Assembly: GCA_964058845.1 (NCBI GenBank)
Contig: CAXKVR010000154.1
Coordinates: forward strand, 1-64,000
Direction of reading: 5' to 3'
DNA from: Carex sylvatica
Lineage: Eukaryota; Streptophyta; Magnoliopsida; Poales; Cyperaceae
Length of the DNA: 64,000 nt
Shown here: one piece after another, positions 24,463 through 35,800 of the stretch
Numbering within the stretch: the stretch's first letter is position 1
Layout of the letters: the number at the start of each line of letters is the position of its first letter
Program-made: the position numbers and the translations under genes
Notes under the pieces: generated by a model
Seen by the model: only the letters and a program-made list of their open reading frames with translations
What the model was told of the DNA's origin: nothing
The model's database searches: none

Positions 24463-24890
24463 TTCCACCGATCCGATCCGACACGTACCGTAACGGCGTA
24501 ACCATCTACACACCCGAATTCTCTCCCTCTGAGATATCTCATATTCTGCGTGACATTTTGGAATATCACAACCGTTAAAAGACGTTGGGCACGAATCACG
24601 AGGCTCAAATAGTACTGGGCCCCCGCTCTGTAACCGAGTAGGCACCGAACACGTCGGTCACGCAAAATATGAGATATCTCAGAGGTTACGCACTTCCCAC
24701 TACAACCCGAATTCGCTTCCTCTGAGATATCTCAACTTTTGCGTGACCGACGTGTCCGGTGTCTATTCGGGGGTGATGTAGGGTCAGTATTATATATGCT
24801 TTGAGATTCGTGTATAACGTATTTAAACGGTTGGGAATTTCTATATAGTCACGCAAAGTTTGAGATATTTCAAAGGATACGAGTTCTTAC
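24463..24890. mobile_element. GAGATATCTC-type foldback before the TFIIE-alpha-like gene, copy 1
   Basis: Two inverse arms (about 24530-24703 and 24719-24884) share CCTCTGAGATATCTCA, GCGTGACCGACGTGT and ATTCGTG blocks with their inverses. The palindrome TGAGATATCTCA recurs three times in full. It ends about 110 bases before the ATG at 25001 and so probably forms part of the promoter or 5' leader. The same family occurs inside the Helitron at 15655. Confidence 0.8.
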
Positions 24891-25000
24891 AACCCTCCTT
24901 CAAATCTTTCTTTCTTGATTTCCTCTCTCTCCCCGCTCTCTCTCCCCCTCCCTCTCTCGCTCTCTCTCTCACTCACACACACACACCCCACCACAGCACG

Positions 25001-27676
25001 ATGTCAACGAATCCTACGCCGGTCTCAGGCTCCGAGGAACCTGACAAAGGCGTCTCTGACCTCGAACAAGCGAATCCAACAGTCTCCGACAGACTCGACC
25101 TAGGCGGCTCTGACCTCCAAGAAGAGAATCTGACGTCGGTTTCAGGCCGCTCCGACGAAGTTGGAAAAGGCGTCTCTGATCCTGAACAAGAATTGAAGGT
25201 TCTCCATTCATTTTTTAATCCAGGGTTTGGGGTTTAAATTTTAGTATTAATCGGCGTGTACTTCTCCGTTATTTTCATATAACCGCATTTTCATTGAATT
25301 ATTTATCAACATTTAGTTTTCGTCCAATATAAATGAATTCTTGATCGACATTTTATTTATCTCCATTATCTCCATTTGAGGTTTTTTGTTGATTTAATGG
25401 GTTCACTAGTGTTTTCCCTCCACATTTGCTTGAATGGATCTAGTCAATCACACCAATTGGGGTTTCCTCTATTGACTCCACTGCATCTACACTTAATTTA
25501 ACAGAATTTACCGTAACATCTGATCTGTCGACCTTAATTGTATCTGACTAGCACCAATTGAATCAACCAACTCTTTAGAAGAGATTACCATTCTGATCAC
25601 CTGTTTTTGTAATCTCTCACACCTCCGACTGATTCTAGCTGAAAGAACATGTTTATCAGAATCTCTCCTACCCAGATCCTAGCCTTGACTTCCTTGTTTT
25701 AAATTATCTCGTCTCTTGCAATCTCTTCCCCAATTGTTTCCGCTTTAGCTTCCAAATTATCGCACAAGACTCCAATTCTTGCGCAGTAAGAAGCCATGGA
25801 TGAAAAAGCTTCACAGCCCGCCATTTCAGGTGAAGTCATGGCGGGATATTCTGTTCTGTGCTGTGCTTACCTAAAGTTTTTTTTTTTTTTTAGTTAGATA
25901 TTCAAAAACACATCTAAGGGTAGATTGTAGCAATGTCTTTTATTTTTTATTTTTATTAATATAATTTTAAGGCTCAGGAACTACAAATTCATTTTACATC
26001 TTGAAATAATCTAGGATCTGCAACTCCAAGTAGTTGCTTTACGATCTGAACTGGCTGAACATAGCCAGTATACAGTCCCAGATGTTGAGCTTAGCGGGGA
26101 CGAATCGGCTCTAGAAAAGGTCAAGAAGGTACGAATGTTACTGGAGGATTTATCATCCTACACCGTGCACATAAGGTACTTCAAATTTATAATTACATCA
26201 ATTTCTTATGTGGTATATTTCTTACATGTTGTATAAAACTCCTTACCTGTTGATTCATTGACTAAAATTGATAGGGTGGCCAAGCTAATGGCAAATATAC
26301 TCTTTGACGAGACAACTTTTAGTAAGCCCACTGCTAGACGAGATGAAAAAGGAATATGTATTGTGGTCATTGATCACCTTATAAGGTTAGTTGGTCGTTG
26401 GTAAATGGCATTTCGTTTTATGAAAATACACTGTGCCAGTCCAGATAGTAAGGTTGTTTTTTTTTTTATTGCAGGAAAATGTGGGTTAGGAAGAAAGAGT
26501 TGGCAGAATGTCTCAAAGTCAAAGAAAAGTTACTTTCTGAGATATTAGGGTTTCTTAAGGAAAAACATTTTGTTAAATGCTTCCCTGAAGAGGCCGAAGA
26601 GCAAACTAAGGGAAAGGCCAAAAGAAAAAGAGACAGCAACACATACTACTCTCTAGATTATGACAAGGTACGTGCCAAAAGAATTTTTTAGGTCAGGTGA
26701 ACAATTCATTATTCGTCTTTCTGCTGCATTATATGTGTATCATACATGCTTTCTCTTTTGTTTCAGATTCCAAAGGTGGCATTGTACCTGAATCTTAAGA
26801 TTCAAGAAAAACTCAACAAGGATAAAATGGAACAACACTATTTCTACTTGTGCGACAAATGTAATAAGTATTTCTCTTCCCTGGATGCGGTATCTCTCCT
26901 TAGTCCCGATAATGAGGATTTCGTTTGCGAAGTTTGTGGTGGTTTGTTAATAAATTTGGCTAAAAGCTTCGAGAACATAGCAAATAACAAGATTCAAAGA
27001 AATAAGGTAACTTTCTCAATTATTGTATGATAAAATTGAATAAACTATTTTTTTTCAGATATTGAGAAAATTTGGAATACAGCAGCATTTTCTTAACATT
27101 GTCCGTTATTCTTTAAGTAGCAACCAATTTGTTTAAGTTAGATGATATTTTACTTTATGTAGAATTAAGGGATGAAATTCTTGAACGGCTTTCTGCTAGT
27201 GATAGAAATAGGCATAACATAGAGTAGGCTGAGGGCGTTAGCTAGGCCTATTTATAAAGGTAAACAGCTTATAAACTAGTGAGTTTGGCATATTTGATAG
27301 GCATGTATGTGACAGGAATAGTAAAAGTATAGGCAAATGCCGAGTAAGCACCGGAATAGGTTTTTTCTTACTTAATAGGGACAGGTATTCACCCCAGATA
27401 GCACAGAGGTAGCCTACCTATCTAGGTATATTCTCAGGCAAGTGAGTGGAAAGCATGGGATAGGTATGATCAAGGAATAGGTTGTTAGGAGTCGACGAGT
27501 CTCATGTGTTTCTTTATCCCCCGATAGCATCTTTGATTGTGACAAATGACCTTTCATAGGATTTCTTTGCACCGATTCAAAGGTTACTAGCTGAAATTGA
27601 GATTTTGCCTTCACCAAGCTTCCCGGAAGAACCTGACAGTCCTGAAGTAGAAGATGGTGACGCAATTGATGCGTGA
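25001..27676 (+). CDS. TFIIE-alpha-like protein (general transcription factor IIE, large subunit), copy 1
   Basis: Six exons proposed: 25001-25198, 26015-26175, 26275-26385, 26475-26667, 26767-27006, 27560-27676, all phase-consistent, giving about 339 aa. An acidic, Ser/Asp-rich N terminus (66 aa) carries repeats of the type GVSDLEQ/GVSDPEQ. Exons 3-4 encode the winged-helix segment (ICIVVIDHLIR, KMWVRKKELAECLKVKEK, then LDYDKIPKVALYL). Exon 5 encodes a C4 zinc ribbon (CDKC at one end, CEVC at the other, 20-odd residues between). The last exon (IQRLLAEIEILPSPSFPEEP) resembles the conserved segment after the ribbon. TFIIE-alpha recruits TFIIH to RNA polymerase II. The protein is short and divergent compared with typical plant TFIIE-alpha, so it may be a specialised or decaying paralogue. 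If intron 5 ended instead at 27058, a 25-aa tail would end at 27136. A CT/AC-rich leader precedes the ATG. Confidence 0.8.
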
Positions 27677-28536
27677 AAGATAGTGACGCAATTGATGAGG
27701 GCTTCTCTAATTTGACGCAATTTACACAAATTACCTTTACTTTCAATCTGGCACTGCTTTTAGGCGTAGTTAAATTGATTGGGAACTTGAAAGTCTGACA
27801 AGTATCTGTTTTGATGTGCTAACCGGTCAATGTTTATATGCCACTTTTACTAGATTTCTTTTTTTTAAATACAATGTTGTGTGCCATAATAATTGGTAGT
27901 ACAGTACAAACAATGATTGGCTAACCATGTGACAGATTTTTACAGGCCTGCAATTAACAATCTAATGAAGAATCATCTGCTTCAATGTAAATAGGTGATT
28001 CATGGTTCTTTCATATAAAATCCCAATTAGTGTGGTTTAAACTAAATTAAAAAGGGTGGTTATTGCTATTGTTTTAGTTGGTTTGGATGTCTTGACAGCA
28101 ATTGTCTTGTCTATGTTAAAGGTTTGTATAATTTAAGGCAAATAGCTTGATAAGAAAGCTAGAACTCTGACTATATTATTATTTTTTATTTGAAACCCGT
28201 AGGTGATTTTCATTAAATTAAGAAAAAAGTATGAACAAGAAAGAAATAAACAGTAACTCTAGAAAAATACCTCCTAATGAAATTGACAATTGAGAAACTA
28301 CTAAAACATACAAAAAAGGAAAACTTGTAATAACTGAAAACAGGGAGGATGAAAATGTAACTTTTCCATGACCCTCTGACAAATCAGTACCCGTTACCAG
28401 CAAAAAATGCTAAAGAGCTTCTCCCTGCACTATCTACTCAGTCCCAAATTTACCAGCAATTGTTGCATTCCCTCCGCACCTCGATCCTCCCGTTACTTGC
28501 TTGTTTCGATTGGGTTTTCGAATCCAATTGCCATTA
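27677..28536. other. Intergenic DNA downstream of TFIIE-alpha-like gene
   Basis: No gene recognised. A short block near 28185-28240 (GTGATTTTCATTAAATTAAG) looks like a LINE 3' tail. Frames here are short and without features. Confidence 0.4.
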
Positions 28537-29117
28537 GAGCATCTCCATCGGCTTGCAATTACTCTTACAAATATTGAATTATCATTAATGTGTTAACTTT
28601 ATTGAGTCTTTGATAACAGATTTTTATCTTATTATAACAGCAGATAATTTTTATGAATCTGGTCTCCCATGCGATAACTCAATTAATTAAGTTTTAATCC
28701 AGTAATAAATACTAGTCCAGTTAAATCAAATAGTTGAGTAAATTCCCAACAATGGGTAAATGATTTCATAGCTAGAGCCTACACAGACTGTTCCTTCAAT
28801 TCAATTAACTCCGAGTAAAATCGATTTGAATCAGCCCCAAATTAGCCTCCATTCATGACGTAGTTCTTAAACAGAATCTATATATTTTGACTTTTATATG
28901 GTAATCTGGCCAGCACATATATATGCTATTCTTGGTTTTAATTTCTAATGTAAGAATTACCATTATGTAAAATTGAATCTGGTTTTGTTGGATATTAATT
29001 TATAATATAAGAATTACCATGAATGCATAATTTAGCTTGTGTAATATTTGGCATGGTGAAATGACTTGGTTTGTCGTGAAAGCTTGGGCATTTAAATGTT
29101 GCTATTTGCTTGTACAG

Positions 29118-29993
29118 GTACTGGTATTCAGGATGTATAGTACTGGTATCCAGGATGTACAGGTACTGGGAAGATATATGCCATGCCATACTGGAGGCAC
29201 ACCACTTGATATACATAGCAGGCTGGTCAGTGTATGACAAGGTCAAGCTGGTGCGAGAGCCGAATCAACCAATTTCTGACAAGCTCATGAACATGTCTCT
29301 TGGTGAGCTGCTCAAGTACAAGTCTCAGGAGGGTGTCAGAGTTTGTTTTCTTGTATGGGATGATAAGACTTCACATGATAAGTTGTTCATCAATACAGTA
29401 AGGTCATCGCAGTTTTTGTTCTTAGTTATTCAACTATTTTTTGTTAAATAATGATAACTGATAGTCCAACCAGCAAATTTAGAGTTTTGGTCCTGACTTA
29501 ATGTGAACTAGCCATGAAGACATGTCATTTTGCAATATGGTGAAGTAATTGGGTTAATTCTAAAAGTTTTTTGTTCTCTGGCCTAGTAAGTATGAAGAGA
29601 ATTTTTTTTACCAAAAAAAAAATAGAGGATAAACATAATTAATTGTACTGAAACACTAACATTTAGGAGTTGATATATATTTTTTTTCAATATTTTGTGT
29701 GTTTAGGGTGGACTAATGCAAACACATGATGAAGAGACCCAGAGATTCTTCAAGCACTCGTCAGTTATATGTCAAATGCTACCTCGTACTGCCAGCAGCA
29801 AACTCAGCATTTTCAAGCAACATGTGTTCTATTGCATTTTTTAAATCTTGTTCATACCTTGTGTGAAATGATGTAATACTCTTTATTGCTGCTGTCTTTA
29901 GGTAGTTGGAACTCTCTTTACCCACCATCAGAAATGTGTATTACTTGACAGCCAAGCTAGGAGAAACATCAAAGAGCTTCAGCAGTTCAAAAG
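29118..29993 (+). pseudogene. Phospholipase D fragment (first HKD motif region)
   Basis: Three exon-like blocks. The first (about 29160-29397) encodes YWEDICHAILEAHHLIYIAG, then GWSVYDKVKLVREP, LGELLKYKSQEGVRV and VWDDKTSHDK. The second (29707-29823) encodes MQTHDEETQRFFKHSSVIC and SSKLSIFKQ. The third (29902-29993) encodes VVGTLFTHHQKCVLLD, containing the HxKx4D catalytic motif. This order matches plant PLD delta/beta-type enzymes, which hydrolyse phospholipids to phosphatidic acid. Introns are retained, so it was copied from DNA rather than mRNA. No C2 domain, N terminus or second HKD motif is present, and after the Asp of the HKD motif the frame no longer matches PLD. A 22-base repeat (GTACTGGTATYCAGGATGTA) precedes it. 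It is a gene fragment, not a functional enzyme. Confidence 0.88.
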
Positions 29994-30015
29994 GTAGCAA
30001 AATAACATTTGTTGA

Positions 30016-31291
30016 ACTTCAGCAGTTCAAAAAGGTAGTTGGTTAAATCTGTACTTTCTTCTATACCAATCTACTATATGACATGCTTCCTTCTTCCTAA
30101 ATGGGTAATAGATCGTATAGACAAAATCAGAAGATACTTCCTTTGGGGAAAAAATAGAGCTGAAGAAAAAGGGATATCCTTGATTAATTGGCCTGCTGTC
30201 TGTGACCCGAAGGAATGGGGCGGCATGGGGGTAATAGACTTGGCCTTACAAAACAAGGCACTGCTATTAAGGTGGTGGTGGCGTATCTACAGCAACCCTG
30301 ATTCTCTATGGGCTACAGTCATCAGGGCCTTGAGAATTGCAGTTGCAAATACTGACATACCGACGCTCTGGACTGTTACCGGTACCTTCTTTTGGAGACA
30401 ACTGATCAAACTCTACCCTCTGTTCCAATGGTGCTTCTGTTGGATTATAGGAGATGGTACAACCATTTCGTTCTGGTACCATAAATTGGGTGACACGCCT
30501 ATCAAAATCAGAAGATCTCCAAGGCCCCGTCAGTGGGCTATATCCTTGCGAGCAGCTCAACCAATTGCTCAATCTCTTGAACCAGAACAGATGGGGACCA
30601 TAACATTTACACGAGATAGAGATGAGATAAGATGGAAATTGACAACAGATGGAAAATATAGCGCTAGTTCAGTCTACAGGATCATAAAAGGAGGAGGGAG
30701 GATCAAAGATATGAACTACAAGCTGTGGAAATACAAGATACCAGAATCTGTCAAAATTTTTGCTTTTCTCATGCTCAAAGAAAAGATCTTAACACATGAT
30801 GTAATGGAGAAAAGGAAGATACACTGTAACTTAGACTGTGTGCTATGTCAGTCCTGCCCTTTGGAAACAGCCATGCACTTGCTATTTCGCTGTAGCTATG
30901 CAAATCGGGTTTGGAGGAGAATTACCAGCATAGTTGGGTTTCAACTGCTGGTGGTGGCAGACTCAATGCAGAATACATGGATAAGGTCGCTTCAACATTT
31001 CAGGGGAAGGGTCTTAAATTGGAGGGTAAAAGGACCGGTTCTCCTGCTCTGTGCTTGCTGGTACATATGGCGCCGACGGAATGAGAAAATATTTAGAGGG
31101 AAGATAATTACACCAAAGATGTTAGCTGATAGAATTTTGCATGAAGCTGAACAGTGGTTCTTGCATTGCTAGTCGGAGTTGTAGTTGTTTATTAAGATGT
31201 TGTATGTATAAGTTGTAGTTACAGTCAAGGATGATGTATGTTTTTATTATCTTTAACTTGGTAGCATCTACCAAGCTTTCAAAAAAAAAAA
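30016..31291 (+). mobile_element. 5'-truncated LINE (L1 type) with 12-bp TSD
   Basis: Flanked by AACATTTGTTGA at 30004-30015 and 31292-31303, with a 3' poly(A) at 31281-31291. The open frame runs to the stop at 31170-31172. It encodes the end of the reverse-transcriptase thumb (SVLSSIPIYYMTCFLLPKWV, RRYFLWGKN) and a zf-RVT domain (LDCVLCQSC, then H and C in ETAMHLLFRC). The reading frame is entered without its own Met, so it is a fragment of ORF2. The first 23 bases after the left TSD (30016-30038) copy the host sequence at about 29977-29998. Confidence 0.92.
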
Positions 31292-31303
31292 AACATTTGT
31301 TGA

Positions 31304-32285
31304 TCTTGCGAGGCTAGATAGGGATGAAATTGATGGTGCTAACAAGGCTTGGGTATGAATATTACAAATTTTCATTTTTTTTTTTTTTGCTCTCTACTTT
31401 CACGCTCTATTTGGCATGATAACTTGGTTAAATCTGAAACAACCGTTACTGTGGTAGGAAGTACTAATAATGTAATAATGATATTTATATTAATCATAGT
31501 AGTAGTCATAAGAACAACAATAGTAATAACCAAAATGAAATTGCAGTACCTTGTGTTCCTACGAAGCAGATACGTCGAATATTAAGCTTGCCACTGACCG
31601 AGAAATCAGTTCAGAATAATAATTGAGCAGTTCAATAATGGTTAGCATTTACCTCTTTGCCCTTGGAGAATTTGTAGAAACAATGTTATTAACTTATAAA
31701 ATTTTGTTCGCAGGAAATTGGTTAGTTCAGGAAAAGCATCAGTTTGGAATACTGTATATATACACACAGTCATGTATTTATTTATTTGTCCATTTGTTTC
31801 ATTAATTATTTTGTTCATGATTGAGATTTTCTTTTAATTCACATATGATGTAAAACATTGATCGGTGTCAATATGCATGAGATGGAATAAAATATGCACT
31901 TATTTTATTTTTTAGCAAACTGATGATGGACATCAGTTTTGTTTGCATGAAGGGTACCGAACTAGTAAAATTGAGATGAAGATGGAGGGTCTCAGCTCTT
32001 ACTGGTAATTGGCGGGGCTGTCAGAAGGCAAAAGGCAAAATTACAAGCAGACCCACATTATTTCACTTTTTCAATAGGTGAAGGGAGCAGGTACTTAAGA
32101 CAATTAAATACTTATTTTTCCTTTCAATGATACCTACTGTATTGTAAACTTTATCAATTTTTATTTTTTAATATATCATATCTACTGTATTGTAAGCTTT
32201 TACTGTATTATGTTATTACTGTGCATTTTAGTATGTTATGCCTCGTTTTAGCAGCCTCTCGTTTTTTTTTCATGGAGAGTAGAAG
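31304..32285. other. Non-coding DNA within the candidate PIF-type element
   Basis: Short exon-like stretches (for example CTAGATAGGGATGAAATTGA followed by a possible donor near 31350, and 31921-32010) may be further captured gene pieces. I could not match them to a protein family. Confidence 0.35.
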
Positions 32286-32370
32286 AGAGAGAGAGAGAGA
32301 GAGAGGGAGGGAGAGAGAGAGAGGGGGGGGTGTGGGGGGGGGGGGGGGTGGGGGGGGGGGGGTGACGGGG
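32286..32370 (+). repeat. GA/G-rich low-complexity tract
   Basis: (GA)n passes into long G runs, several of eight or more, interrupted by T. The plus strand fits a G-quadruplex-forming tract. Such homopolymers are also prone to sequencing error, so the exact lengths are uncertain. Confidence 0.8.
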
Positions 32371-32847
32371 GCACAGATGTGAAGATGGAAAGGAAGGGTC
32401 AGTTCTTGTCAAATTTCATTAACTTCTTTGACGTGGTGCCAAAAAAAATTGATTTGCAATTGCACAGTTGTGAGAGTTATGCAATTAAAAAATAAAATTA
32501 ATTTCAATTATTCATGACAACCGTTTTGCAATTGCAAATTCTGGCACTAATGGAGATGCTCTTAGGAGAGGACTGTATCCTCCGATTACCTTAAATTGGA
32601 GATTTTAAAGCATCTCCCATCCAATTGTTTTTTTTTTTTTGAGGTGAAGCCCTTAGGCAATTAATCATTAATAAAAGTAACTAGTACAAGATATGTATGC
32701 AGTAAATTAGATTTAGGAAAGAACTGTAAATGACTTGAAATAAATCTACTTAGTTTATAAAAAGAAATAACATTAGTCTTTTAAAAAGATCGATATGGCC
32801 GGGTTGCATGCTCGCCCGCACCCTACTCCTCTCGTGACTTGAAAGAA

Positions 32848-35800
32848 TTATCTCTCCATATTTTGTTGGATCCCCTGGTTACCCAAAGATGATGGCATGG
32901 CATTCGTTTGTTGTTTGTTTCTTCGTGCCCAGTTAGCAAGCATGTGTGGTCCTGTGAGGGCTTTCCTAGTACCGTATCGAACAGTGATTGAATTTGTTGC
33001 ATTTCGTATCTTTCGTGCGCATTCAGCAGCCACCTGTGCTACCGGCCATGAGGGGAGTTCATCAATGTAGTTGTTGTTTATTGCTTGCACCAATACCTTA
33101 CAATATGTAACAATCATGACATCCCCATAGTTGTCCTCCCCTGTGGTTGCACTACATTGTAGAATTGTTTGTAGAATAGCCTTTGCTTCTCCTTGTGTTG
33201 CGTCCTCTGCATGTATATGTCTAGCTCTGATGCCTTTCAATTCCCCTTGCTGGTCATACCAAGTAGCCCCCCACCCTGCGTTTTTGGAGACCTCCCACGA
33301 TGCATCTACTAAAACTGTGATAGTGTTTTGGGGGATACATAGTACCTGTGGAGCTTTTTTAACCAGTTTCAGATGTGCTGAAGTGTCCTTCTCTGTGGGT
33401 GGATCCAACCTCCTGGCTTGTGCTATTATTGACTCTGGTGACAGTCTCTTTGCTCGAAAAATCCATTCATTTCTTGCTTTCCATAAACACCAAATTATGT
33501 TACATAATTTTTGAATTCGGTGTCCATCCATTGTATTTGTTAGTTCCAACAGTGCGTGTGCGAAGTCCATGGGCAGGTTGTCTACCCGGAGTGCCAAATT
33601 CGAGATGAACCATGTTGCTCTGGATTGTGGACAGAAGAAAATGAGGTGGTTCAAGGATTCATTTTCCTCGTCACATCTGGTGCATCTAGGGTTTGTTGTA
33701 TGAATTCTCCTTTGTAGTTCTGTTGTTGTTGCTATCCCTCCATGGACGGCCTTCCAAAGAAATGTTCTTATGCGTGGGATGACCTGTTTCCATGACCAAA
33801 TTTGTTTCCATGCCTCCTTTTCGGTGTCCGAATAGCTTGTGTGATGATGGTTTTGCTGCCTGAGGTATGTGTATCCCTCCATGGTTGAGTAAGAGCCCTT
33901 CTTGCTGTGTGATCAGATCAACCTATCTTGGATTAGCGGGTTTGGAATCGACCGCCTAACGTTGACGGTAATTGTCTGCACCGCCTGTTGGCCCAACAGA
34001 TTCCTGATTTTGTCTATCCTCCAAGATTGTGATGATTGGTCATATAGCTCTGCAATAACCATATTTTTCTGTTCAGTGGTTCGGATACACTGATTCTCCC
34101 AACCATCATACCATGGTTGATTGACTGCTAGGATACTTGTACCATCCCCAATATGCCATGTAATATGGTTTTTGAAAATCTCTTTCAAACCTTGAATTGA
34201 CCTCCACGGAGGGCTTGATTCTCTTGTCCCCTTGATATCCCAGAACCCTGCTCTTGGGTAATATTTCGCTTGTACAATTTTTACCCACAATTTGTCTTCA
34301 TTTGCCGCAATACTCCAAATAATCTTTAACAATAGAGCTTGGTTGAATGTTTTCATGTCTCGTATCCCCAGTCCCCCATGGTCTACATCCTCATAGAACT
34401 TGCGCCATGCGATGAAAGAGATATATTTGTCTTCCCCAACTTTTCCCCATACAAACCTTCTAAGCAGGCAGTTTATTTCTGTGATTGTTTTGGTTGGAAG
34501 GGCAGCCACAGTAATGTAATACACAGGTATGGAAGCTAAAACTGATTTGAGTAAAGTTATTCTTCCCGCAAAAGATAACATCCCTGTCTTCCATCCTGCT
34601 AATTTTCCGTAGAGTTTTTCCATGAGAAGTTCGTGTGTATAGTCATGATTTGTGTTTTCTTGCAAAATAACAATACCCAAGTACTTCTCACCTTCTTCAG
34701 CTTCTCTAGCAGGTATCACCGTGTTGATTTGTTGTTTGCGGGTATTATCACACTTTGCACTAAACCATATTGTTGATTTTTGTGGGTTTACATGTAAACC
34801 CGAAACCATTGCAAACTCATCCAAAATAAATTTGATCCGTTGTGCTTCCTCTAGGTTAGCTTGACCCATTACCATGACATCATCTGCGTAGAAGACATGG
34901 GTAAGAGGTGGAGCTGATCTAGCTAAAGTTATTCCTTTGATCAATTTGTTTGATGTATGTAATTGGAATTGCCGTGAAAGGAATTCCATTGCGAGTATGA
35001 AAATATATGGTGACAAGGGGCACCCTTGGCGAAGACCCCTGCTTGGTGTGATAAAACCCTGGCCACTACCATTGACCATCACAGTGACCCTACTGTTTGC
35101 TAAACCTGTAGTAATTAGCCTTGTTAGACCTTGGGGCATGTTGACCTTTTCTAAAGCATTTTGCACAAATGGTCATGCAATAGTATCAAAAGCTTTGTTG
35201 ATATCGGCTTTGAGCAGGAATGATTTCTCCTTGTAGCTTGATGTTTGAAAGGAGTGGATTACTTCTCGGATCAGGATCGTATTATCAGAGATGTGTCTAT
35301 TCTTGATAAAGGCCGTTTGGGTGTTGGAGATGATTTGCTTCACATGCGGTTGAATTCGATTAGCAATGATCTTCATCAATAAGCGATACATGAGATTACC
35401 TACTGTGATAGACCGATAATACTTAGGTGAAATCGGATTGGTGCGAACCTCCTTTGAAAAGTTTCTTTCATAGCTTTTGTAACATCTATTGCCATTAAAT
35501 CCCAATGTATTTGCACAAATCTGGCTGTCATTCCATCTGGGCCCGGTGCTTTATCGGGACCCATTTGGAAAAGTGTTGTCTTGATCTCATCCATTGTTGG
35601 TGGTTTATCTAACCTTTCATGCATTGTGTCTGGGATCTGTCTCTCTTGATTCATTTTGAAGTGCCTGAAATAACCGTCTAGTTGCGTTGTGTCGTAGGTA
35701 GCAGGTGCTTTATAAAGGTTTTTGTAGTAATTTACAAAAACCCTTCTAATAGTAGCCTCATCTGTTGCTGCCATGTCATTTTCATCTTGTACATGTGTTA

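Larger units (their letters stand above)
14283..27076 (+). repeat. Segmental duplication, copy 1
   Basis: This region, including the hAT at 14530 and the TFIIE-alpha-like gene, is repeated in direct orientation at 50518-64000. Similarity starts near GGAATTGTGCCACAACTTTT (14289). Interruptions are element insertions: the 5.49-kb hAT and the 1.52-kb hAT in copy 1; a 5.2-kb insertion and a composite block in copy 2. From about 24318 the offset is exactly 36,924 to the window end with no visible difference. The right border in copy 1 is unknown, because copy 2 leaves the window. Confidence 0.9.
28537..32561. mobile_element. Candidate PIF/Harbinger-type element carrying phospholipase D exons
   Basis: The left end GAGCATCTCCAT (28537) is inverse to the right end ATGGAGATGCTC (to 32561), and both ends then carry TTGCAATT-type subterminal sequence. 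TTA flanks both sides (28534-28536 and 32562-32564), matching the 3-bp TTA target preference of PIF/Harbinger elements. The 4,025 bp contains no transposase. It contains phospholipase D-like exons and a later 1.28-kb LINE insertion. With only a 12-bp TIR and a 3-bp TSD, chance pairing of two unrelated ends is possible. Confidence 0.45.

Noticed and set aside
27059..27136. Alternative last exon of the TFIIE-alpha-like gene ending ...SSNQFV
   Set aside because: Phase-compatible, but the peptide does not resemble the family, whereas the exon at 27560-27676 does. Left as an alternative only.
29118..29993. Functional phospholipase D gene
   Set aside because: Only the first HKD region is present; no C2 domain, no second HKD, and frame identity is lost after the motif.
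33131..33514. Plus-strand 127-codon ORF
   Set aside because: Shadow of the LINE RNase H and zf-RVT coding region on the minus strand.
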